A DNA stretch of 64,000 nucleotides from assembly GCA_037783545.1 (NCBI GenBank), contig JBBELK010000397.1, positions 186,001 through 250,000 on the forward strand, in the 5' to 3' direction. Source of the stretch: Henricia sp. BOLD:AAB3569. Lineage: Eukaryota > Echinodermata > Asteroidea > Spinulosida > Echinasteridae. Under the pieces are notes generated by a model. It did not search any database and was not told the origin of the DNA. It saw nothing but the letters and a program-made list of their open reading frames with translations. The translations under genes and the position numbers were made by a program. Each line of letters opens with the position of its first letter. Position 1 is the stretch's first letter. This document shows, one piece after another, positions 55,830-64,000 of the stretch.

Positions 55830-57875
55830 GATCCATAACACCACACATACATAACACCACACATACATGCAAAAAAATGCATGTGCACCCACATAAATAT
55901 AAATTAATTATTGTTTTCTCATAAAAAGATAATATCCCGGGTGGAATCATTGCATTGGACAGTTGGAACCACTTTTATCTTCCATTTGAGTAAGGTTTCC
56001 CCGGTCAAACGATTGATAACATTTTGGGATATATTGCATATATCCTCTATACAGGCTATAACTAGTGCACGTAAATTCTGCCAACTGCGACTTGTACACT
56101 GCATTAATAATTGCTAAATTTGGGAGGTGTGCTGTAGACAAACAATCCCCATAATGTTTTGATCGATTATCGTCTAATACCAGCTCCAGTGTGTTTCTAT
56201 GGCTACACAGTTGATTACATTTTTCTCGGTTACACTTACAGTGTGCATGCCCAGCGGCGTAGCCAGGATTTTTACACTGAGGGGTGGGGGGCACAGTGGG
56301 GCATGTTTTTTTCTTCTGTTTTTCTTGCCTTTTTGAGGGCACTACATGTATCTGGACTCTTCCATGGGGGGAGCACAGGAAATCATTCAGAAAGACGTAT
56401 TATCTGGTAAAGCAAATAGCAAGGGCAAATTTTCAATGTATTCAGTGTATTGACACCAACAAAATTGCACCTTTCTTGAAAATACTGCACACCACAAAAA
56501 GAGCGCAATTTCACATACATGATTATAGGTGAACATTTTCTATACATGTATGCTATTTGTCTGCATGCCCCAATTATTAAGAATTTAAGTTCGATTTAAA
56601 AAATTTAGTTCCCACAAATAAGCTCTGGTCTGATCAACACGGCCTTGGGACATTATTAAGTCTTGCAACTGAGCATATAATGTAGCTGCATGCTGCACAC
56701 TCAGTCACTATTGTTGTTGACTGCTGTTGCTATGGAAACAAGACGCTATTCAGTCTACATTGTATTCATATTGAGTCCAGTGTTTCTTGTGTTAGGCTGC
56801 TAAATGTACGCCCCATAGTAGTTAGTGTGACACTGTCACACTCTGCGAATAAGGCATTTTGAATACATACATGTACACTACTCACAATAAGTTAAAGATA
56901 TTGTGGGGTGTACGCAGATATTTCATTGAGGGTATGCACGATTGGCTTTTTATCTAGCATCCCATACATCTTCCATTAACAAATATGCCCTTATTGTGTT
57001 GTGTTATGTTTTCAACCAAATAAATGTTTACAGACATTCATGACATATATATATATGCTTATATAACGCAGCTTGTATTAAATCAATCCAGGGAAGATGT
57101 ATGAAATAAACCATACCGGTACCATACCATACCATACGCACGTGCAGCTAGCTTTCTTTATAAATTAGGGCCTATGTATTGTTTTTATCTTCAAACCCGC
57201 TCTTTTACACCATTTATTTGTCGTAATGAACAAGATAACGGCTTTGGTGGGATGAAATTGACCCGGGAAACTGAACGAAATCCGCAGCTCTACTGTCAGA
57301 ACTTGCGATGTGCCTGCATTTTGTGATTTGTACATGTACCACGTGCAAACCATCGTGAGACTGCGTGGGATGGTATTTTTTCCTAGCCTTTGGTGTTTAT
57401 TTTCTGACAATTGTTTGTAGTACCCGCAAGTAACGCTGTGTTTCTGTAAGAGGGCTTATTGATTTCTGTCAAAATGCTTTTCACAATGTTGTGCGAAAAA
57501 TGTTGTCCGAAAAATGTTGTCCAAGAAAATTATGTCCCGGTACGCCATTTTCACCATACAAGAGGGCGTTTGCAATCAAACCGTTCCGGTCAATCGATAA
57601 CTATCAGCACACAGTGCAGATCCGTACTACGCGGTAACGGTAACTCTATAGCTCTGGCATGTTGCGGCAATGGAACCAACACAATATTTGATCGGCACCG
57701 ATCGAGCAACGTTCGTGTAGATATTGATCGTGAAGTCATGTCGGTACGGAGTCATGCATGTCGGTACGGTGGGCGCCGGCGCCAGCGGCGGGCTAAAAAT
57801 GTCGGATCTGATTTGGCACAAGAATTGCTTTGTACAGTGCATATGACATTCGCCAATTAAACACGAAGCGCTTTT
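55830..57875. other. Intergenic DNA, nothing firmly recognised
   Basis: A CCATACCATACCATAC run near 57122 and a GGCGCCGGCGCCAGCGG patch near 57770 stand out. The 133-codon open frame at 57459-57860 has no recognisable domain. GGCGTAGCCAGGAT near 56255 resembles a common transposon end but has no partner. Confidence 0.45.
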
Positions 57876-57879
57876 GCAA

Positions 57880-58257
57880 GCATAATAATAATAATAATAA
57901 TAATAGACAGTTCTTATATAGCGCATTTCAGAACCGACGGAACTCTCAATGCGCTTTCTGCATTATTACCCTGGTCATTGGGCTCAGTAATATCATTCCT
58001 TAATCCTTCTCAGCTCCCTGGGGAGTATGCAGTCCCGTGCAGCTTATGCGCACAGGGACTAATCAAACACATTAGCTTTCTCTACCCTCACAGGTACCCA
58101 TTTCCTCCTGGGTGGAGAGAAGCAATTCATGGCAAAGTGCCTTGCTCAAGAGCACACGCACCATGGCCAAGCCGGGATGGGATTCGAACCCACGACCTGT
58201 GGATTGACCAGAGTCTTGGATTCAACACGCTACACCGCTCGGCCATGGTGCCCCACG
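57880..58257 (-). repeat. tRNA-derived SINE (Leu-type head) with (TTA)n tail
   Basis: On the minus strand: CACCATGGCCGAGCGGTGTA (box A), GGTCGTGGGTTCGAATCCCA (box B), GTGCTCTTGAGCAAGGCAC, GAATTGCTTCTCTCCACCC, and a GCGCTATATAAGAACTGTC end before (TTA)n. Its body differs from that of the other SINEs here. Confidence 0.85.
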
Positions 58258-58259
58258 CA

Positions 58260-59171
58260 GTCACGGGATTTTAAGCAGTCACGAGTGGGTTTTTGACATT
58301 CAGGAAGCCAGCTCTCTTTCACATTTACAGTTAATGTGAAATCCAAAGTGAAACACTCCCGAACAGCCGAACTGAGTGAAATGTTCGGTTCGGTCCGTTT
58401 CGGTTCGGAAGTGCCAAGTTCGGTAAAATCCCGTTCGGTTCGTCAGTTCGGTTACATCATTATCTGCACCATGACAGACACAGGACTAGTCACAGGAATA
58501 GGTGAAAACAGTCATTTGAAAACAAATTCAAACATTGACAACATACCAATATCTGTAACTCACAGTGAGTAGTGTACAATGTACAGGTGCATTTTGCATA
58601 CTGTGTGTAATGCTATGCCTGATAATAGACGTTTGTACATGTATTGGGCAAAGTAAATGTATAAATGTAAATACATGTATGTAAAATATAGATAATAGGT
58701 TGTGTGCCAACTTGATGGAGTAGTTTAACACAGAAATTTGCTTCGCACAATTTGTCTTTTCTTTCTTATAAAAATGGGTTACTGGTCAAAATTATATGTC
58801 AACATGTGTTCTTAGCAGCAGTAGCAAAACACCAGTAAATCCACATCACATTATTTTGGCTTAAACAAAGTTTGTGCAATAACCGTTGTTGCAGTGCAAA
58901 ATTCAAGTGTGTTTAATTATTTGATAATATTTAATGCACATATGTACATAATGATATAAAGTGGTAGACTAAAGCAGTGTTGAAGTGCAAGGCTATGTCA
59001 CAAATATGAGCCGATGTCAAGTAATTGTTTGTGAGCCAACATGCTGTAAATAGAAAATGCTCAGGATTAATGATTAAAAGTAACTTTAGGGCAATTTCCA
59101 TGCAATATGTCATTCTGAAACCGGCTAGTTAACTAATGTAAGTTTTAAAATGTGTGAAGTTTGAAATGGAG
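58260..59171. other. Intergenic DNA with GTTCGGTT simple repeats
   Basis: 58380-58450 is rich in GTTCGGTTCGGT-type repeats flanked by GAACAGCCGAACTGA, possibly the end of a degraded transposon. 58735-58865 is a partial copy of the 46508 MITE. No exon seen. Confidence 0.5.
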
Positions 59172-59295
59172 TTATAGACCTTTTGCACGGGCAGCCATGA
59201 CAGGGGGTGAGGTAGGCATTTTGCACGAGTAGGCATTTTGTGTATCTATTGTCACATCATTTAAATATGAAAACCTGCCCCGTCATGGCCCCCAT
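59172..59295. repeat. Palindromic MITE family J, copy 3
   Basis: ATAGACCTTTTGCACGGGCA start, CACGAGTAGGCATTTTGTG and GTCACATCATTTAAATATGA interior, ending GTCATGGCCCCCAT. Its right end runs directly into the next element. Confidence 0.75.
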
Positions 59296-59519
59296 AAATT
59301 AGGGGTCCAATGTTGGTGTCCCCTGTTACATTTTACATCTCGTTTTTGTAAATTCAGGACACATTCTTTAAATACTTTCCATCTCAAAGGGTGAGTACAT
59401 AAAGTACAATTCATAAAAAAATTGTTTAAAAGCCATTTTAATGATTTTTGTACGAGAAATAACACATATCAGGTGTAACGGGGGACACCAAATGTCACAC
59501 TTTTGGACCCCTAATTTAT
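59294..59519. repeat. Inverted-end element (AATTAGGGGTCCAA)
   Basis: AAATTAGGGGTCCAATGTTGG and TTTTGGACCCCTAATTTATA ends, with GTGTCCCCTGTTACA mirrored by TGTAACGGGGGACAC. Relative of 20980-21425. Confidence 0.8.
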
Positions 59520-60029
59520 AGAAAGACCCATTGGCTTCATCATAATGCTGTAGATTAGGCTTGGACGACTCCAGCATGTTAGAAGTCGAGTCCTATTAAA
59601 CAAAAATGTCGTAATTCCATTTGGAATTGATTTCATTTTGTTTTACGGGAATACTAGAAATTACTGGGCATGTACATGTACTACATATTGTGTAGGCGAC
59701 TACCCAATAATATTGGCACCGAGCGGCACTAAACGTCTACAAATGATGCCCTGTGCCACACACTTTCCTAATATATGTGAAAATTATCCGAAGCAGAAAT
59801 CAGGTGTTTTGGCTTCAAAATTGCTAGGTACTTTCTGGGACTAGAATCTAGATGAAGAGGAATCGATTCCCCAAAAATCTATAATTATAACAATTCCAAT
59901 ATCTAAAGCAAAGTGGAATCAATCTACTCTATTCCGGCATGGAATCGCCCAAGCCTATTGTAGATGTTCCCTAAAATGATTTGCAGTGTTAATAATGCCA
60001 AAGTGCCTTTTATAAGTTGCATTCGGTCA

Positions 60030-60315
60030 ATCAAATAGACCTTTATCATGGTGCGTCTATCTTTGTCTTGTTTCCCATAGTACAATGTACTGTTTGGTAC
60101 GATCTGCGCGTCCGCGCAATAGCGCCTGTAATCTATAATCTCTGTCCACGCTGCATGCTCTCTCGATCGCGCAACGCCTGTGTCATTGTGATGCACACAA
60201 TGAAATATTTCAAAACGGGATCAAACTATTTTTTTCGGCAAGCCTCGCTTTGGTTACGTTTATCATAGGAAAAAATGGAAGAGGTAATGCCGCACTATGA
60301 TAAAGGTCTATAGGC
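60030..60315. repeat. Inverted-end element
   Basis: ATAGACCTTTATCATGGTGCG is mirrored by CGCACTATGATAAAGGTCTAT. The mirror is limited to about 22 bases. Confidence 0.65.
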
Positions 60316-60559
60316 TTGCTCTTTTTAAAATGTAAATATTTAAAATGTCATGCACAAAATTGCATAACTTTGAAAATGTGAAAAGATGGATTTTTGAAAA
60401 ATGGTCAGTCTACATACTTTGCAGAATTTAGTATTAAAGTTTTTACTTTTCAGCTGGGTTTATTTGTCATGCAGAAATTAACTACGAGTAATAAAAGCTG
60501 ATGTTTAGTTGTATTTTGACTCTTGTTTTTAATGTTGAATATTTCCAATGGTCGTATTG

Positions 60560-61700
60560 TTTCCCTGGGGCCATAACAAATTTGGACGAAACAATTCTGA
60601 TTTGCAAGATTTATTTAACCAGTGTGACATACCGTACCTAATCTTTGGCAATGAGAAAGAATGTCAAATTTTTGGTAAAATTTCCATTTTTTTTAGAAAT
60701 TAGCTTGGAAAACTGCCTAAAAAGGATCCAAACAGGCTAATTTTTCGTTAGGAGTCATTTCCATTTTGGCAATTTTTTTTTTAAATCGCAGGACTAACCC
60801 TTAACATTTTTGACAACAAATTTTATGATTCAAATTTTCTTCAAAATTGCAGGAAATGTTGCTTCGAACCCATAGATCATCCAGCAATTGAAATTTGAAA
60901 AATGTTTGATTGGAGGTAAAATGTCAGATTTTTGGCAAAAACGTCCATTGTTTTCTTTAAAAATTAGCTTAGAAAACTGCTGAAAAAGGATCCTAACGGG
61001 CTGAATTTTCGTTAAGCCTAGCGTACATCAACCTTGCAACTGGAAGCAACTAGTGGCAACTGGTGTTTCCGGCAACTGGGAGCAACTGGGAGCAACTGAT
61101 CAGTTGCTCAAAAAAGTTGATGTACGCGCACTTGCAACTACCAGCAACTGGAAAAATCCCAGTTGCGGATGTTGTACCCGGTTGCGGTCAGTTGCGTCGA
61201 TGTACGCGTACTTGCAACTAGTTACTGCCAGTTGCTTGCGTGCATCTGATCACATGCGTGCACATCGACAGCAAGCACAGTTGCTTCCAGTTGCAAGGGC
61301 AGTGCACTCTGCGCTTTTCCAAGTTGCCGTGTCGATGTGCATGCTCTGGAAATGTAGATAGCTGAATGCTCCCAGTTGCGGAACTAATCATTTTCTGTCG
61401 ATGTGCGCGGTACGCACACATCGACAGCAACTGATCAGTTGAGTTGCTTCCAGTTGCAATGTCGATGTACGCTAGGCTTTAGGAGTCATTATTCAGATTT
61501 TCTTCAAAATTGCAGGAAATGTTCTATTGCTTAGAACCCATAGATGATATTCCTTGAATTTGACCTCGACTGCTCATCCAGCAATTGAAATCTTGAAAAT
61601 TTCAGATTTTGAGGTAAAATGTCAGATTGTTAGAAAAATCCCGAAATAGGTTCCAAACGGGCTAAATTTTAGTTCATATATTTTCCTTGTGGAGACTAGG
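60560..61700 (+). repeat. Tandem degenerate repeat, interrupted by a MITE
   Basis: GGTAAAATGTCAGATTTTTGG, AAATTAGCTTaGAAAACTGC, AAAAAGGATCCaAACgGGCT and CTTCAAAATTGCAGGAAATG recur in order at least twice, at 60640-60890 and 60900-61650, with CAATTCTGATTTGCAAGATT returning near 61729. Confidence 0.75.
61019..61483. mobile_element. MITE with CAGTTGC arrays and TTA duplication
   Basis: Ends AGCCTAGCGTACATC and GATGTACGCTAGGCT are inverted and flanked by TTA on both sides. The interior carries roughly twenty CAGTTGC or GCAACTG words and several GTCGATGTACGCG blocks. A 3-base TTA or TAA duplication is typical of PIF/Harbinger insertions. Confidence 0.8.
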
Positions 61701-61933
61701 TGCCATAAAAAAAAATGAGGACAGAAACAATTCTGATTTGCAAGATTTATTTACTCCGTTTGCATTCCAGTGTCTCATACTTAATTTTTGGCATTAAAAC
61801 TATAAATTTTGGCATCCAAAAAAGTATGAATATGTACTGATTTATTTTTTATGAAACCTTATTTTCACGATACAGTCCATACTATTCGTTGTTAATAAAT
61901 GTCTCCACAGTGACGACACAGTATGGGAAGAGC

Positions 61934-62543
61934 AGGGGTGGATTGCAATATAACCGTCTTAAGTCTGAGACACATCATATGTCCTAACTGAGTTTATGAC
62001 ATCTTAGCTACGACACATTGAAAAATGCCTTGCAATATCTAAAAGTTAGGATGTCTTAGCTAAGACATAAAAACTTGTATGTCTTTACTGTTGTGAGCGG
62101 CGTTTCAATCGCATTCGTGTGTTTGCATACCATCGCGCATGTGTATTACATTACTTGCCGGTTGTTGCTGCCGTACGTACGCGTGACAGTGGCGTGAAAA
62201 ACATCGTGAAAACTTTCAGAATTAACATATAGGCCCAGCTTGAATCGTAATTTCCTTTCAGTGAAAACTGAGTTTAAGAAAGACAAACTATCAAAAAATA
62301 AACTTTTGATCCTAGTCATAATGCTCCTTTTGTCTGAATTGAGCAGGAAATTTTGAACAATTTTCTAAAGACATAACTTAGGACACGTATTAGGTGTCTT
62401 AAATTTGATGTGTCCTAGGACACAAGTTAGGATACATGAATGTTTATTGCAAGGCAAAATAATCTATGATGTCTTAGTGATGTCAGAGTTAGGACGTCCT
62501 AGGAGTTAGGACGTCCTAACTTTCTTATTGCAATCCACCCCAG
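61934..62543. repeat. Inverted-end element (GGGGTGGATTGCAATA)
   Basis: AGGGGTGGATTGCAATA and TATTGCAATCCACCCC-type ends; the interior is full of GTTAGGAC, GTCCTAA and GTCTTAGC words on both strands, mirrored about a centre near 62230. Confidence 0.8.
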
Positions 62544-62894
62544 AACAGTAAATATGTGCAGACCTTATTTTTGGCATGTTTAAAATAAAAACATTAAACT
62601 TATTAACACCTTTTATATACAGCATATAAATTATGAATATTCACAATGAGCACAAATACATGAATTATGCATAACCATCAATGTACAAGCAGCACAATTT
62701 TTCATAAACAACGAAAAATTAATGTGAAAATATCCTGATTTTCTTGAGCATTTGGTACAGGTTTTTAAAGTTTGTAAAAGTGACAAACTCATCGAAGTAG
62801 TTCGCATCAATGTTTTGTTTGCAAATGAACAGAACCTATATTATACAGATGTTTTTAACTTTTTCTCATGTAAACAACAATAGACCTGTTCGGG

Positions 62895-63090
62895 GTTTCT
62901 CGCACACAATGGAATTAGCATACTCATTTTTTTTTGGTACAGCGGATCTTTGACATACTATGGACCGGTTCCTAATCCTTTTGCTTATTGCCGAATGCCA
63001 TCTACTCGGGAACCAAACTATACATGTCAAAGGTCCCCTGTACCATAATAGATAAGTATGCTAATTATAATGTGTGCGAAAAAGTACATT
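62895..63090. repeat. Inverted-repeat element
   Basis: TTCTCGCACACAATGGAATTAGCATACT against AGTATGCTAATTATAATGTGTGCGAA, with GGTACAGCGGATCTTTGACAT against ATGTCAAAGGTCCCCTGTACC. Confidence 0.85.
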
Positions 63091-63218
63091 TCCTTCTAAC
63101 TACTGGCTTTTGATACACTAACCATTCGTCAGATTGGTTAAGCCTTTACCAAGATGAAAACAGGGTTGAAACTTTGATGACATTATGCGAATCAAGCTCC
63201 ACTTGCTGCCGCTGAAAT

Positions 63219-63899
63219 TTAGGATTTCTCACCGCCTTTTTTCTCGATGTATTCCCAAGTTGCTGAAGTTCCACGGTCCTGAAAAACAGAAAAATACACG
63301 ATTAAAGTGAGCCCAATAGACCCTATGCACTGGCAGCCATGTTGGGGGACAGGTCTTCTTATTTAAATGATGTGACAATAGATCCACAGATGGCCACCAT
63401 GGAAAAGATCTACAGTGGTGTTTGAACCGAGAATGATTACCATTTCATAAATATTTCTGTCTTGTCATCCAGTTTAGCAGAAACAGCCGAAATGGTTTTT
63501 TAAGCCGACACTTAAAGACGCAGGCTCGTCAATGCACGCGCGAGAAACAAATTCGAGCCACGAAATTCACCGCTCCATGCCTGTCAATGGAGCTGTAAAT
63601 TTCATGGCACGAATTTGTTCCTTGCGTACGCATTGATGAGCCTGCGTCTTTAAAAACCGGCTTGTGGAAGGTTTTTTGCTAATGTTTGCAACAGTGTATT
63701 TGTGCAGGGTATAAAAACTTATACTTATGAAGATTCCTGCTACTATGGAATTTAAACCACAGTGCCATAACTTAGTGCACATGTACCTTTATCTGCACTC
63801 CAGCCTGTAGCAGATTTTGTCGGACGTCATCACATTTTTGGAGTAGCTCAGCACGGCGATGTAGAGCCTTGTACTTCAACTTCTTAGACTTAGGGGCGT
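63219..63899 (-). CDS. Unidentified gene, last two coding exons
   Basis: On the minus strand, 63899-63787 (113 bases) and 63278-63219 (60 bases with TAA) are joined by a GTACAT donor and a TTTTTCAG acceptor in phase 0. The product ends DAPKSKKLKYKALHRRAELL, QKCDDVRQNLLQAGVQIK, DRGTSATWEYIEKKGGEKS. It is short, basic and probably helical, with WEYIEKKG close to the C-terminus. I do not recognise the family. The upstream exon border is an AG after TTTATGTTTC; the rest of the gene lies past the window end. Convergent orientation with CFAP97. Confidence 0.6.
63316..63415. repeat. Palindromic MITE family J, copy 4
   Basis: ATAGACCCTATGCACTGGCA, ATTTAAATGATGTGACAATAG and GATGGCCACCATGGAAAAGATCTA; shorter than the other copies. 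It lies in the intron of the minus-strand gene. Confidence 0.7.
63509..63653. repeat. MITE family F, copy 4
   Basis: TAAAGACGCAGGCTCGTCAATG is mirrored by CATTGATGAGCCTGCGTCTTTA, with AAATTCGTGcCACGAAATT-type blocks inside. The arms are the best preserved of the family. Confidence 0.85.
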
Positions 63900-64000
63900 C
63901 TGAAACATAAACCCATGTTGGATCTTGGTTACACATTGATAATTTTCTAAACATTCAAAAGTATGTTTTTTTTTTTATGCAAGTCGCCCATTACAAGGGT

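Noticed and set aside
57459-57860. 133-codon open frame
   Set aside because: No recognisable motif, low-complexity Arg-rich end derived from a GGCGCC patch, and no splice-site support.

Overview
The window is animal nuclear DNA. Coding exons are short and widely spaced, with GT/AG borders whose phases agree, and they sit in AT-rich DNA crowded with inverted repeats, tRNA-derived SINEs and DNA-transposon remnants. The three recognisable genes are conserved animal genes (two ciliary, one TRIM-NHL). Protein divergence and the repeat types fit a marine invertebrate deuterostome, most likely an echinoderm. That placement is inference; no species-specific marker was found.

Layout. (1) 982-5533, + strand: the last six coding exons of SCLT1, a centriole distal-appendage coiled-coil protein; its 5' part lies before the window. 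(2) About 5.5-34.6 kb: a 29 kb gene-poor tract of palindromic MITE-like elements, SINEs, a hAT-like element and a 2.3 kb pogo-like transposon with perfect terminal repeats nested in a larger element. (3) 34685-42337, + strand: a complete TRIM2/TRIM3-type gene (RING, B-box, coiled coil, filamin, six NHL repeats) in five coding exons, 740 residues predicted, followed in its last intron by two decayed copies of an NHL exon. (4) 49650-54670, + strand: a complete CFAP97 (hemingway-like) gene in three coding exons, 501 residues predicted. (5) 63219-63899, - strand: the last two coding exons of an unidentified gene whose 5' part lies beyond the window.

SCLT1 and CFAP97 both act at the ciliary base or axoneme, while the TRIM2/3 protein is a cytoplasmic ubiquitin ligase, so the three are not an evident pathway. 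From general knowledge, human SCLT1, TRIM2 and CFAP97 all lie on chromosome arm 4q, so the neighbourhood may be a remnant of ancestral bilaterian linkage.

About 30 inverted-repeat elements in more than ten families are visible by eye. Several are informative: a tRNA-Thr-like sequence at the centre of a hairpin, a MITE with a visible empty site and TTA duplication, a palindrome inserted into another repeat with its unfilled relative also in the window, and a Tc1-like MITE with Sleeping Beauty-type ends. I found no operon, CRISPR array, virus, toxin gene or new multi-gene system. Repeat boundaries were read by eye and may be off by some tens of bases; exon boundaries are more precise because frame and phase constrain them.
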